Assembly: GCF_019457535.1 (NCBI RefSeq)
Contig: NZ_CP080417.1
Location: forward strand, 62,001-126,000
Origin: Shewanella halotolerans
GTDB lineage: Bacteria; Pseudomonadota; Gammaproteobacteria; Enterobacterales; Shewanellaceae
Reading direction: 5' to 3'
DNA length: 64,000 bases
Below, piece by piece: positions 15,772 through 23,608 of this stretch (position 1 is its first letter; each line of letters begins with the position of its first letter). The notes under the pieces are model-generated. The model was not told where the DNA came from, ran no database searches, and worked only from the letters and a program-made list of their open reading frames with translations. The translations under genes were made by a program, and so were the position numbers.

Positions 15772-16764
15772 ATGAACAAATGGTTCAAACAATTTAGCGT
15801 GATCTTAGCGCTAGTGATAGGTACCACATTCAGTGCCCTGTCGTTCGCCCATGGCGACGCGACCGACCATACCCATGCCGCCACCGAGGGGCAGGTCTGG
15901 TCTGAGATTCAGGCGGGCGCCACCGGATACACTACCTCTCATGGTCAGTTCCACAACCAGCCAATTAACAGCTATGATCTGCGGGTACTCGAGCTTCGCA
16001 GCGACTGGCTGGCACCTGCCCTGATGGCGGCGCTGTTTGGCATGATCATCATCTTCGTGCTGTTCATCAAGGTGAACGGTATCTCCAAGTTGCATCATGG
16101 CTTCTCGGGCAAGATGGTGTATCGCTGGTCGAAATTTGATGTCTCTATCCACTGGCTGGGGGCTATCCCATGTCTGCTGCTGATCCTCACGGGTCTGACC
16201 CTGCTGGCGGGACGTTTCTTCTTCCAGCCATATCTGGGTGAAGGCTTCTGGGCAGGTCTGGTCTATGGTGCCAAGCAGATCCACGACTACATGGCGATCC
16301 CCTTCATGATCGGTTGGGCGCTGATGACCACGCTGTGGGCCAAAAATCAGCTGCCTAAGATGTATGATGTTAAGTGGTTCCTGGTTGTTGGTGGTTACAT
16401 CAACTTCGGTCCCTTCAAGGGTAAGCACCCGGATGCAGGCTTTGCCAACGCCGGTGAGAAGATGTGGTTCTGGGCCTTCGCCTTCTTTGGACTGATCATC
16501 TCGGCCTCTGGCATGTTGCTGCTGTTCCCGAACCTGTTCGAGCCTAGCCGCACCCTGAGCCTGATCGCCTTGGTACTTCACTCTGTCAGTGCCATCGTTA
16601 TCTGCGCCTTCTCTATCGTTCACATCTTCATGGCGACCGTGATGTCAGAAGGTGGTATGGAGTGTATGGTGTCGGGTTACTGTGATGAAAACTGGGCGAC
16701 CCAACATCACAACCTTTGGTATGACGAGATCAAGGCTAACGGCACGCTGAAGTACAAAGCGTAA
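15772..16764 (+). CDS. fdhC: Formate dehydrogenase cytochrome b subunit (copy 2)
   Basis: 330 aa; starts MNKWFKQFSVILALVIGTTF with a signal-like segment ending at about SFA (residue 26). It then has a His-rich patch (HGDATDHTHAATEG) absent from copy 1, and the membrane core. Candidate haem-binding His residues: DVSIHWLGA, QIHDYMAIP, IVHIFMATV. VGGYINFGPFKGKHPDAGF and SEGGMECMVSGYCDENW are shared with copy 1. Quinone-reducing subunit, inner membrane. The N-terminal His cluster could bind metal or haem; this is only suggested by composition. Terminator follows at 16803. Confidence 0.94.
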   Translation: MNKWFKQFSVILALVIGTTFSALSFAHGDATDHTHAATEGQVWSEIQAGATGYTTSHGQFHNQPINSYDLRVLELRSDWLAPALMAALFGMIIIFVLFIKVNGISKLHHGFSGKMVYRWSKFDVSIHWLGAIPCLLLILTGLTLLAGRFFFQPYLGEGFWAGLVYGAKQIHDYMAIPFMIGWALMTTLWAKNQLPKMYDVKWFLVVGGYINFGPFKGKHPDAGFANAGEKMWFWAFAFFGLIISASGMLLLFPNLFEPSRTLSLIALVLHSVSAIVICAFSIVHIFMATVMSEGGMECMVSGYCDENWATQHHNLWYDEIKANGTLKYKA

Positions 16765-16802
16765 GGCGTTCGCCGCGCACATCAGCGTTTCCTGTTACCA
16801 TG

Positions 16803-16841
16803 AAAAAACACCTCACCGGGTTGCCGGCGGGGTGTTTTTTT
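16803..16841 (+). terminator. Terminator of the second fdh operon
   Basis: AAAAAACACCtCaCCGG...CCGGcGgGGTGTTTTTT, A-rich on the left and T-rich on the right, so it could work in both directions. The 190 bp after it up to the next gene hold no other recognisable element. Confidence 0.85.
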
Positions 16842-17034
16842 ATGCCTGCCGTTTAATGCTTGTCGTTTAATGCCTGGAGCAGAGAGTGATAGTAGCAGCT
16901 AGCAAGAGTCGCTTTTAGCAGCATTAGCCGTTAGAAACTTTAGCCGTTATAAATATTAGACATTGAGAATGTTGACAATAACAGCTAGTCCACTAAGTTG
17001 TGAGGAAAGCAATTTCACCATAAAGGAGCTGAAT

Positions 17035-17400
17035 ATGATCAGAAGGATCTTGATGGCGCTCGCCCTGAGTGTGAGTGTTAGTTTGAGTTTAAGTGTGAGC
17101 TTTAGCAGCCTTGCCGATACCTTTCGGGTGACCTCAGAGGTCAGCCTGCAAGGCGAGGTGCTTGGCGCGCCGATGCTACTGATTGATAAGGTTGAGGCCG
17201 AGCGGGTGATGCTGGCGGATAAGTACCAGTTCAGCGTTAAGGTTACGCCACACGATGAGGCTCAGGTGTTGGTGGATTTTAGCCTGAGCGGCGAGGGCTA
17301 TGAGACCGCCTCTCAGGCGATAGTCGACCTGGACAAGGCCGCCTTGCTCACCTTTGGCGACCAGACATTTAGCTTTCTCATCAACAGGGTAGGCGACTGA
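17035..17400 (+). CDS. Small exported protein of unknown function
   Basis: 121 aa from ATG 17035, with AAAGGAG a few bases upstream; an in-frame ATG at 16963 lacks a site. The first ~28 residues are a signal peptide with an unusual Ser-Val/Ser-Leu alternation (SVSVSLSLSVSFSSLA) and predicted cleavage after SLA-D. The mature part is a small beta-rich domain (FRVTSEVSLQGEVLGAPMLL ... VLVDFSLSGEG) with no Cys. I do not recognise a family. It ends one base before the convergent pseudopilin gene. Confidence 0.7.
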   Translation: MIRRILMALALSVSVSLSLSVSFSSLADTFRVTSEVSLQGEVLGAPMLLIDKVEAERVMLADKYQFSVKVTPHDEAQVLVDFSLSGEGYETASQAIVDLDKAALLTFGDQTFSFLINRVGD

Positions 17401-17401
17401 C

Positions 17402-17911
17402 TTAACAGTCGCTGTACATGACTTTGGTAGTCACGCTATCGGCGGTCGTGTCGACCTTCAGATAACAGGCGAGGGCGCCGTCTGCCATGAGATCCCCTGG
17501 GGTCTTAAACAGGCTGCTATCGCCGATGCGCAGCTCGATAACTTCCGCCTTCCAGCGCCCGCCATAGAACCATTCTCTCATGGTGACCGTCAGCAGCTGA
17601 GTTACCGCATCGCTGCTCCATTCCGGGTAGCCATATCTCACCTGAATTTTTTGGCTGTCGCCAGAATTGAGAAAGTAGCTGGCACTAGGTTGATTCTCTA
17701 GTCCCAGGATGGCCGAGCGGGCATAGACAAGTTGATTCGCGGCCTGCACCGAGGCCTCGAGCTGCTTGAGCTGGGCGATCCTCGCCTCTCGCGTCAGGCT
17801 TATCCACCTGCTGGCGGCCGCTACGCTGAGAATGGCCAGAATGATGATCACCACCACCATCTCTATCAGGGTAAAGCCAGAGGCTCCTTTATGTCTCATG
17901 GTTACTCGCAT
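17402..17911 (-). CDS. Orphan type IV pilin-like / MSHA-type pseudopilin
   Basis: 169 aa (ATG 17911; ATG 17899 also possible, neither with a good site). A short positively charged leader (MRHKGASG) precedes the prepilin peptidase site G|FTLIEMVVVIIILAILSV. It is processed after Gly and methylated on Phe, with Glu5, followed by the hydrophobic helix. The C-terminal globular part has two Cys (CYLKVD...YSDC) near the end that could form the pilin disulfide. It resembles minor pilins of the MshC/MshD sort, but no pilus genes are nearby, so it stands alone. It ends head-on against the secreted protein gene with a one-base gap. Confidence 0.8.
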   Translation of the reverse strand: MRVTMRHKGASGFTLIEMVVVIIILAILSVAAASRWISLTREARIAQLKQLEASVQAANQLVYARSAILGLENQPSASYFLNSGDSQKIQVRYGYPEWSSDAVTQLLTVTMREWFYGGRWKAEVIELRIGDSSLFKTPGDLMADGALACYLKVDTTADSVTTKVMYSDC

Positions 17912-18059
17912 CTACAGGCTAACGCGTGGCAATAAATAAAGTGAAGGCAGCCTAACTCCTTGAGAGACATTTGCAAGCGAAACTGCATCACTTCTTGCAA
18001 TAACATGTTGAATGATAATGGGTTGTTTGCTAGCTGTTGCGGCCAGGTTTGCGCCGTGT

Positions 18060-18079
18060 TGCCGGGTCGCGACCCGGCA
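18060..18079 (+). promoter_or_regulatory. 20-bp perfect palindrome in the fumC leader
   Basis: TGCCGGGTCG/CGACCCGGCA is fully self-complementary. It lies 46 bp before fumC. As RNA it makes a GC-rich hairpin; as DNA it could be an operator. A looser TTGA...TCAA pair (18084-18098) follows, with a 7-bp rather than the 6-bp spacing expected for an FNR site. Confidence 0.4.
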
Positions 18080-18125
18080 GAATTTGACCTAAGATCAAGC
18101 TAGTCTCAACAAGCAGGAGAGAGAG

Positions 18126-19505
18126 ATGGAGAGTAAAGCGGTAAGCGACAGCATGGGCGACCTTAATATTCCCGCCGATGCCCTCTACGGCGCGCAGACG
18201 GCGCGGGCGATCAAGAACTTTCCCGTGAGCGGCCGCCCCATGCCCCGCAGCTTCATCCGGGCCTTGTTGCTGGCTAAGCTCGCCGCCGCCGAGGCTAACG
18301 TGGCGCTTAGGTTGCTGCCGCCCAATATTGCCCCAGCGGTTGCCCAGGCGGTGCAGGAGCTGCTGGCAGATCCCCAGATGATGCGCCATTTCCCCATCGA
18401 CATGTTTCAGACCGGCTCGGGCACCAGCAGTAACATGAATGCCAACGAAGTGCTTGCGACCCTGGTATCGAAGAGCCTGGGTCAGACCGTGCATCCCAAC
18501 GATGTGATCAACCTGGGGCAGAGCAGCAACGACATCATTCCCAGTATCATCCATATCAGCGCCTTGCTGGCGGTAGAGCAGTCGCTGCTCCCTTCGCTAA
18601 CCCTGCTGTCGCAGACCATCACGACTAAGGCGCAGCAGCTGGCCGATGTCACCAAGACGGGGCGCACCCACCTGATGGATGCCATGCCGGTGCGTTTCGA
18701 TCAGGTGTTGGGGGGCTGGGCGAGCCAGATCGATGATTGCCGCGAGCGGATCGCCAGCCAAGGCGACGCCCTGGCCCAGCTGCCAGTAGGCGGTACGGCG
18801 GTGGGAACCGGGGTCAACACCCACGAGGAGTTCTCCCGGCTGTTCTGCGAGAGACTCAGCGCCCTGACCCGCACCCAGTTTCGCTCGGCGGATAATCTGT
18901 TTAGCCGCATGGCGAGCCATGATACCGCCGTCGCCCTCTCGGGCCAGCTGAAGACGCTGGCGGTGGCCATCATGAAGATCAGCAACGACCTGCGCTGGAT
19001 GAACTCTGGCCCACTGGCGGGCCTGGGTGAGATTAGCCTGCAACCTTTGCAGCCGGGCTCCTCCATCATGCCGGGCAAGGTCAACCCTGTGATCCCTGAA
19101 TCCGCCTGCATGGTGGCGGCTCAGGTGATGGGCAAGGATATGGCGATCACTATCGCCGGTCAGTCCGGCAACTTCGAACTCAACGTGATGCAGCCGCTGA
19201 TCGCGGTTAACCTGCTAGAGAGCATAGAGATCCTCAGCAATGTCTCGCGCCTCCTGGCGGACAAGGCGATTGCGAGTTTCGTGGTGAATCGAGGCAAAAT
19301 AGCCGACTCCCTGCATCGCAATCCCATACTGGTCACCGCCCTGAGCCCTAAGGTGGGCTATGTGCAGGCCGCTAAGATAGTCAAGCAGGCCTATCAGGAG
19401 CAGAGACCCATACTCGAGGTCGCCATGGAGCTCACAGACCTTAGTGAGGAGGAGCTTAGACGCCTGCTGGATCCCGAACGCCTGACCCGCGGCGGTCTGG
19501 CCTAG
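18126..19505 (+). CDS. fumC: Class II fumarate hydratase (fumarase C)
   Basis: 459 aa, close to the 467 of E. coli FumC. It interconverts fumarate and L-malate without an iron-sulfur cluster. Family motifs: FQTGSGTSSNMNANEVLA (about 98-115), KTGRTHLMDAMP (about 178-189, catalytic-site His), GGTAVGTGVNTHEEFS and the signature GSSIMPGKVNP (about 311-321). Just after the signature the protein reads VIPE, as in aspartases, rather than TQCE as in FumC. Elsewhere (QTGSGT, GGTAVGTG, SGNFELNV) it follows fumarase, so fumarase is favoured over aspartase. AGGAGAGAG lies upstream. Monocistronic between unrelated genes. Confidence 0.85.
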   Translation: MESKAVSDSMGDLNIPADALYGAQTARAIKNFPVSGRPMPRSFIRALLLAKLAAAEANVALRLLPPNIAPAVAQAVQELLADPQMMRHFPIDMFQTGSGTSSNMNANEVLATLVSKSLGQTVHPNDVINLGQSSNDIIPSIIHISALLAVEQSLLPSLTLLSQTITTKAQQLADVTKTGRTHLMDAMPVRFDQVLGGWASQIDDCRERIASQGDALAQLPVGGTAVGTGVNTHEEFSRLFCERLSALTRTQFRSADNLFSRMASHDTAVALSGQLKTLAVAIMKISNDLRWMNSGPLAGLGEISLQPLQPGSSIMPGKVNPVIPESACMVAAQVMGKDMAITIAGQSGNFELNVMQPLIAVNLLESIEILSNVSRLLADKAIASFVVNRGKIADSLHRNPILVTALSPKVGYVQAAKIVKQAYQEQRPILEVAMELTDLSEEELRRLLDPERLTRGGLA

Positions 19506-19549
19506 AGGCTGATGCCGTCAAGCGATGGCATTATTGCTCAGCGTGCCCG

Positions 19550-20653
19550 TCAGCGGATCTCTGTGGTGAGTCGATAGCGGGCCATCTCCTTTTGCGTCAT
19601 CCAATGGGCGCCCTCTGAGGGGGCCGAGGTGAGGGTAAACAGGTAGAAGGGGATCCCCTGTTTGCCCAACATGCGGCTGAAGTAGGTGGCCTGACTACGG
19701 TGGGCGGCGTCGCTGTAGGAGATCTCTGTGGCATCCCGGCCAAGCTCGCCATCGCTCCAGCTGTGTACGCCAACTTGCTGGTTTCGGGCCACGCTTAAGG
19801 TGGAGTCTTGCAGCTCCAGGGTGCGCCTTACCCCGGCGGTAAACAGATCCGTGGCACCGGAGAAGACGCGTCCCGAGCGGCTGACCTTGGTATCCAACCT
19901 CTGCTCGCGGATCAGCAAGCCGGTATACATGTTGATCTCATCGTCGGCGGATCCGCCGACAAAGTTATCGAACACCAGCACCTTTTTCCTCTTGGGGTAA
20001 TGATCCACCAGGCGTTTCAGCGCCTGATAGCTGGTGACCCCCAGTGTCGAGCTAGCCGGGTTGTCGCAGTCCGCCGTGCACCACTGGTTGTTGATCAGCG
20101 GCTCGAAATAGTTGCTGGTGAGGATCTCAATACCCGTGTCATTTTCCCGAGGCGAGAAGAGGGTTGAGCCTATTGAGGAGGCGTATTCCAGCCAGTCGCT
20201 GACAAAGCTCAGGCGCAGGTATTGCTGCTTCTCGCGGGTGCGCAGCTCGAAGATGCTCTTGTCATCCTGGGTCAGTCGTTTGGCATCAGAGCAGTCGAAG
20301 CTGTCGATGCGGTGGGGGCCGGAAAAGATCTGACAATCCAGCAGCTGCCACTCGTCAAACTTGATCCCTAAGGTGAGGCTATGACCCTTCTCGCTGCTCA
20401 GTGCCAGCAGCAGATAAGGAATCTGTTTTTGGGTGTCGACGAAGATGTCGGCGTATTCCAATCTGTCGTAGTGGGTGTGTTGGTACTCGAGTTGAATCGA
20501 TGAGAATATCGGTTCGCGCTCCTGGATCAACGCCTCGAGTTTCTCCTGATTAAAGGCGAAGTTAGCCAGCGGCGGCTGCACTCTGGGTTGGTCGGCGTTA
20601 CAGCCCAGTAGACTGCTGAACACCAGCAGCAGGGGTAGGGTAAGGCGTGGCAT
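19550..20653 (-). CDS. Lipoprotein with a ClpP/crotonase-like putative protease domain
   Basis: 367 aa. The lipobox LLVFSSLLGC (Cys18) gives a lipid-anchored periplasmic protein. Residues about 25-200 are of unknown fold. The C-terminal part (about 215-367) reads VLVFDNFVGGSADDEINMYT...SGRVFSGATDLFTAG...QQVGVHSW. This matches the GGS, S-x-AxxxFxAG and GVHS order of ClpP-like periplasmic proteins (COG3904 type). There Ser (in FSGAT) and His (in GVHSW) would be catalytic. The assignment is by motif order only. Single gene, with no partner in an operon. Confidence 0.55.
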   Translation of the reverse strand: MPRLTLPLLLVFSSLLGCNADQPRVQPPLANFAFNQEKLEALIQEREPIFSSIQLEYQHTHYDRLEYADIFVDTQKQIPYLLLALSSEKGHSLTLGIKFDEWQLLDCQIFSGPHRIDSFDCSDAKRLTQDDKSIFELRTREKQQYLRLSFVSDWLEYASSIGSTLFSPRENDTGIEILTSNYFEPLINNQWCTADCDNPASSTLGVTSYQALKRLVDHYPKRKKVLVFDNFVGGSADDEINMYTGLLIREQRLDTKVSRSGRVFSGATDLFTAGVRRTLELQDSTLSVARNQQVGVHSWSDGELGRDATEISYSDAAHRSQATYFSRMLGKQGIPFYLFTLTSAPSEGAHWMTQKEMARYRLTTEIR

Positions 20654-20749
20654 GGCGGTCTCCTGCGATAAAAATATCAGTGTAATAAGGGCCGCCGGTG
20701 ATTACTGTCAGCAGTTTGTATCGCTTTGTCAGTCGACCGGAATGGGGGA

Positions 20750-20788
20750 GGAATTGCTGGAAGGAGTTGCTGGGAGGAGTTGCTGGAG
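20750..20788 (+). repeat. Three-copy 13-bp tandem repeat
   Basis: GGAATTGCTGGAA, GGAGTTGCTGGGA and GGAGTTGCTGGAG lie in direct succession between the ClpP-like lipoprotein and yqhD. Copies differ at two or three positions. Non-coding; no known function. Confidence 0.7.
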
Positions 20789-20798
20789 GCGGCATAGC

Positions 20799-20825
20799 AA
20801 AAAGGCATCCCTGAGGATGCCTTTA
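20799..20825 (-). terminator. Terminator of yqhD
   Basis: On the minus strand AAAGGCATCC-TCAG-GGATGCCTTT followed by T residues, about 20 bp after the yqhD stop. Confidence 0.85.
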
Positions 20826-20844
20826 TCGTATGGTGTTTTGCGCC

Positions 20845-22008
20845 TTACCAGGCCAGTTGCAGGATCTCGCGGCTGATATCCAGGCCGAGATCGCCAGACT
20901 CTGATAGGGCGGTCATGCCGTGGACTTCAAGCGCCGCGACTATGTCGTCAATCTGCTCCTGGGCGATATCATAGTCGCGCAGACGGGTCTTGAGGCCCAG
21001 TTGCTGGAAGAACTGCTCCGTCTTGTCGATCGCCAGGTCGACGCGGCTGGCTTCGTCGCCCTCTGTGATGTCCCACACGCGCTCGGCGTATTGCAGCAGC
21101 TTGGCATGCTTCTGGGTCTTGCGTACACGCCAGACCGACGGCAACACGGCGGCCAGGGTCTGGGCGTGGTCGATACCAAACTGGGCCGTCAGCTCGTGGC
21201 CAATCATGTGGGTCGTCCAGTCAAACGGCACGCCGGCACCTATCATGCCGTTGAGGGCCGAGGTGGCACTCCACATTAGGTTGGCGCGGGCGTTGTAGTT
21301 TTCCGGCTCTTCCAGTGTAATGGGGCCAATCTCGATCAGGGTGCGCATGATCCCTTCGGCGGTTCTGTCCTGTACCCGTCCGTCTACCGGATAGGTGGCA
21401 TATTGCTCAAGCACGTGGACGAAGGCGTCGACCACACCGTTAGCCACCTGAATCTTTGGCAGGGTGAAGGTCAGGGTCGGATCCAGCAACGAGAAGGTCG
21501 GGTAGATGCTGGGGTGGTTAACCGGGAACTTGCCGCCGTTATAGCTGACCACGCCGAAGGCATTCATCTCTGAGCCTGTGGCTGGCAGTGTGGCTATGGT
21601 GCCCAGTGGCAAGACCTGCTCAGCCTCGACCGGCACAGGGGCGAAACCGTGGAACAGCAGGCTGGCGCTGTCACCCTCGAAGCGTGTCGCCAGGGCGATG
21701 AACTTGGTGCCATCCATCACAGAGCCGCCACCGACTGCCAGCAGGAAGTCGATAGATTCCTCTCTTGCCAACTTGGCCGCCTTGGCCAGGGTCTCATATT
21801 GTGGGTTGGCTTCGATGCCGCCGAATTCGACGACGGTGCGATCGCCCAGGGCGCTGAGCACTTTGTTCAGGGTGCCGAAGCGTTTCACGCTGCCGCCGCC
21901 ATAGGTCACCATTACACGGGCGCCGGCGGGGATCAGCTTGTCTAGCTCGGCCAGGCGGTCTTTACCGAAGACGATCTGTGTGGGATTGCGATAATCGAAG
22001 TTAAGCAT
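20845..22008 (-). CDS. yqhD: NADPH-dependent aldehyde reductase / iron-containing alcohol dehydrogenase YqhD
   Basis: 387 aa from ATG 22008, the same length as E. coli YqhD; AAGG sits 8 bp upstream, while the in-frame GTG at 22026 has no site. It reduces short-chain and reactive aldehydes with NADPH in the cytoplasm. Dinucleotide-binding region: VTYGGGSVKRFG (about 34-45) and GGGSVMDGTKFIA. Metal ligands are in DAFVHVLEQY (Asp and His), HMIGHELTAQFGIDHAQ (His, His). The divergent AraC-family gene is the YqhC-type activator, so induction by aldehydes is likely. Confidence 0.95.
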   Translation of the reverse strand: MLNFDYRNPTQIVFGKDRLAELDKLIPAGARVMVTYGGGSVKRFGTLNKVLSALGDRTVVEFGGIEANPQYETLAKAAKLAREESIDFLLAVGGGSVMDGTKFIALATRFEGDSASLLFHGFAPVPVEAEQVLPLGTIATLPATGSEMNAFGVVSYNGGKFPVNHPSIYPTFSLLDPTLTFTLPKIQVANGVVDAFVHVLEQYATYPVDGRVQDRTAEGIMRTLIEIGPITLEEPENYNARANLMWSATSALNGMIGAGVPFDWTTHMIGHELTAQFGIDHAQTLAAVLPSVWRVRKTQKHAKLLQYAERVWDITEGDEASRVDLAIDKTEQFFQQLGLKTRLRDYDIAQEQIDDIVAALEVHGMTALSESGDLGLDISREILQLAW

Positions 22009-22035
22009 GGGGATACCTTGTGTCACCTAATAATA

Positions 22036-22152
22036 TGCTGCACATACTAGTCTCTTGACGCGAGTTTTAAATACCTATTGCTGCACGACTCTTGCCTATT
22101 TCTGCTTTGTTGAGTTTAAAAGGCATGTATTTGATAAATTTTGATGCCTTTT
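22036..22152. promoter_or_regulatory. Repeats in the yqhD/yqhC divergent control region
   Basis: TGCTGCAC occurs as a direct repeat at 22036-22043 and 22079-22086, 43 bp (four helical turns) apart, typical spacing for AraC-family half-sites. Nearer yqhC, AAAAGGCAT (22118-22126) and ATGCCTTTT (22144-22152) form a perfect inverted pair. Either could be the operator of the YqhC-like protein; the choice needs footprint or comparative data. Confidence 0.45.
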
Positions 22153-22212
22153 TCTGCTTGGGTGATATTATCGCCATCAGTTGAATCCTTATCCTGTCCC
22201 AAGAGGTAAAGT

Positions 22213-23079
22213 GTGAAGAGTATTGCCGAGTTGATGTCTGAGCTGGCCCCCGATGAGGGGATGAACGACAGCGTATTGCCTGGTATCAAGCTGTTTCGCT
22301 GCTCCGCCTACGGTGCCCGCGGCCCCTTGTGTTACTCCCAGGGGATCATGATAGTGGGGCAGGGCAAGAAGCGTATCTATCTGGATAACAGGGTGTTCGA
22401 CTATGATCCCCAGAACACTCTGGTGATGACAGTGCCCATGCCGGTGGAGTGCGAGACCTTCGCCAGTAAGGAGGAGCCAGTGCTGGTGATGATGATAGAT
22501 ATCGATCTGGCGCAGCTAAACCGCCTCATCCCTATCATGGACAACCACCACAGGGTGCCCCAGGCCCTGAGTGAATCGCGACTGCCGGGCTATTTCATCG
22601 CGCCGACCGGCGAGGCGATAGAGTGCTGCATTCATCGTCTGCTGCAGGCATTGCAATCGCCGCTGGAGGCCGAGGCGCTGGGTGAGGCCATGGTGCTGGA
22701 GATCCTATATCGCCTGCTGGCCTTGCCCAACGCGGCTCCCCTCTATGCCCTGGCACTGAGTCATACGAGATTGTCGCGCATCGACAAGGCGCTGAGCTAT
22801 CTACATAAACACTATGCCGCCAGCATAGAGGTGGATCAGCTTGCCGCCCTGGTGAACATGAGCCCCTCGGCGTTTCATCGCTGCTTCAAGGAGGTGACCG
22901 CCTCATCGCCCATCCAGTACCTGAAGAAGGTGCGCCTGAACAAGGCCAAGGAGCTGTTGCAGCGACCTGGGGTGAAGGTGAAGCAGGCCGCCATCGAGGT
23001 GGGCTACGAGAGCCCGGCCCAGTTTAGCCGCGAGTTCAAACGCTACTTCAGCCACAGTCCGGGGGAATGTGCCAGATAA
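22213..23079 (+). CDS. yqhC: AraC-family regulator, YqhC-like
   Basis: 288 aa from a GTG start (AGAGG 6 bp upstream). N-terminal AraC_N cupin-like sensing domain at about 20-170 (CYSQGIMIVGQGKKRIYLDN; VMTVPMPVECET). Two C-terminal HTH motifs at about 185-285 (ASIEVDQLAALVNMSPSAFH and KQAAIEVGYESPAQFSREFK). Divergent from yqhD exactly as in E. coli, where YqhC activates yqhD on aldehyde stress. The same role here is inferred from family and position. Confidence 0.88.
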   Translation: MKSIAELMSELAPDEGMNDSVLPGIKLFRCSAYGARGPLCYSQGIMIVGQGKKRIYLDNRVFDYDPQNTLVMTVPMPVECETFASKEEPVLVMMIDIDLAQLNRLIPIMDNHHRVPQALSESRLPGYFIAPTGEAIECCIHRLLQALQSPLEAEALGEAMVLEILYRLLALPNAAPLYALALSHTRLSRIDKALSYLHKHYAASIEVDQLAALVNMSPSAFHRCFKEVTASSPIQYLKKVRLNKAKELLQRPGVKVKQAAIEVGYESPAQFSREFKRYFSHSPGECAR

Positions 23080-23086
23080 GGTTTTC

Positions 23087-23608
23087 TTACTGTTTGATGC
23101 ACTGCAATAGCACGACGAAAGGCGGCATATTGTTGTGGGCGACGCTGTGGCCTTCGGGCTCGGTGCGACGCTTCTGATGCTGGCGCATGCCCACATCGTC
23201 TCCTTCGCCTGTCGCGTATTCCGGCTCGTCGCCCGAATCATAGTAGTACCAATCGTCATAGACGTGGGTGTGCTTGGGTAGTTCGGCGAGTGTCAGTTTA
23301 TGTTTCTCCTCGCCGCCTTTGTCATTGAGCTTGCGTACCGACAGCGCATTCTCTTGATGATTAACGGCTAAGGTAAAGCGGCCACGCCCCTCGGTGTAGG
23401 GCTGCCACCCCTCTGGGCAAGCGGCTAGATCGAAATAGGCCACCGTTTTGGCAGGTATGATGCTACCGGTTTCGGCTATCTGTTTGCTCAGGGCGGAGAG
23501 TCCTTGGGTGTTGGCGAGGTTATTGGCCGCGAGCTCTGTGTATTTCACATAGCCAAAGAGTGCCAGCGATGCGGTGAGCAGCACCGAAACCAGTAGATTC
23601 CATTTCAT
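23087..23608 (-). CDS. Membrane-anchored protein with a phage tail-collar-like domain
   Basis: 173 aa. Residues 5-25 (LLVSVLLTASLALFGYVKYT) are an uncleaved membrane anchor or signal. Then a short helical stretch, then a collar-type domain: ACPEGWQPYTEGRGRFTLAV (about 64-83), GGEEKHKLTLAELPKHTHVY (about 98-117) and the end HNNMPPFVVLLQCIKQ. CPxGW, GRF, LPxHxH and HNxxPP(F/Y) are the order seen in phage tail-collar and microcystin-dependent (MdpB) proteins. It has no phage neighbours. Function unknown; perhaps surface or glycan binding. Convergent with yqhC, 7 bp apart. Confidence 0.7.
   Translation of the reverse strand: MKWNLLVSVLLTASLALFGYVKYTELAANNLANTQGLSALSKQIAETGSIIPAKTVAYFDLAACPEGWQPYTEGRGRFTLAVNHQENALSVRKLNDKGGEEKHKLTLAELPKHTHVYDDWYYYDSGDEPEYATGEGDDVGMRQHQKRRTEPEGHSVAHNNMPPFVVLLQCIKQ

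Noticed and set aside
15811..16623. 270-codon minus-strand frame
   Set aside because: Shadow of fdhC copy 2; composition rich in Asp/Glu/Gln/Arg and no start signal.
18084..18098. FNR-like TTGA...TCAA before fumC
   Set aside because: Seven instead of six bases between the half-sites; kept only as a remark.
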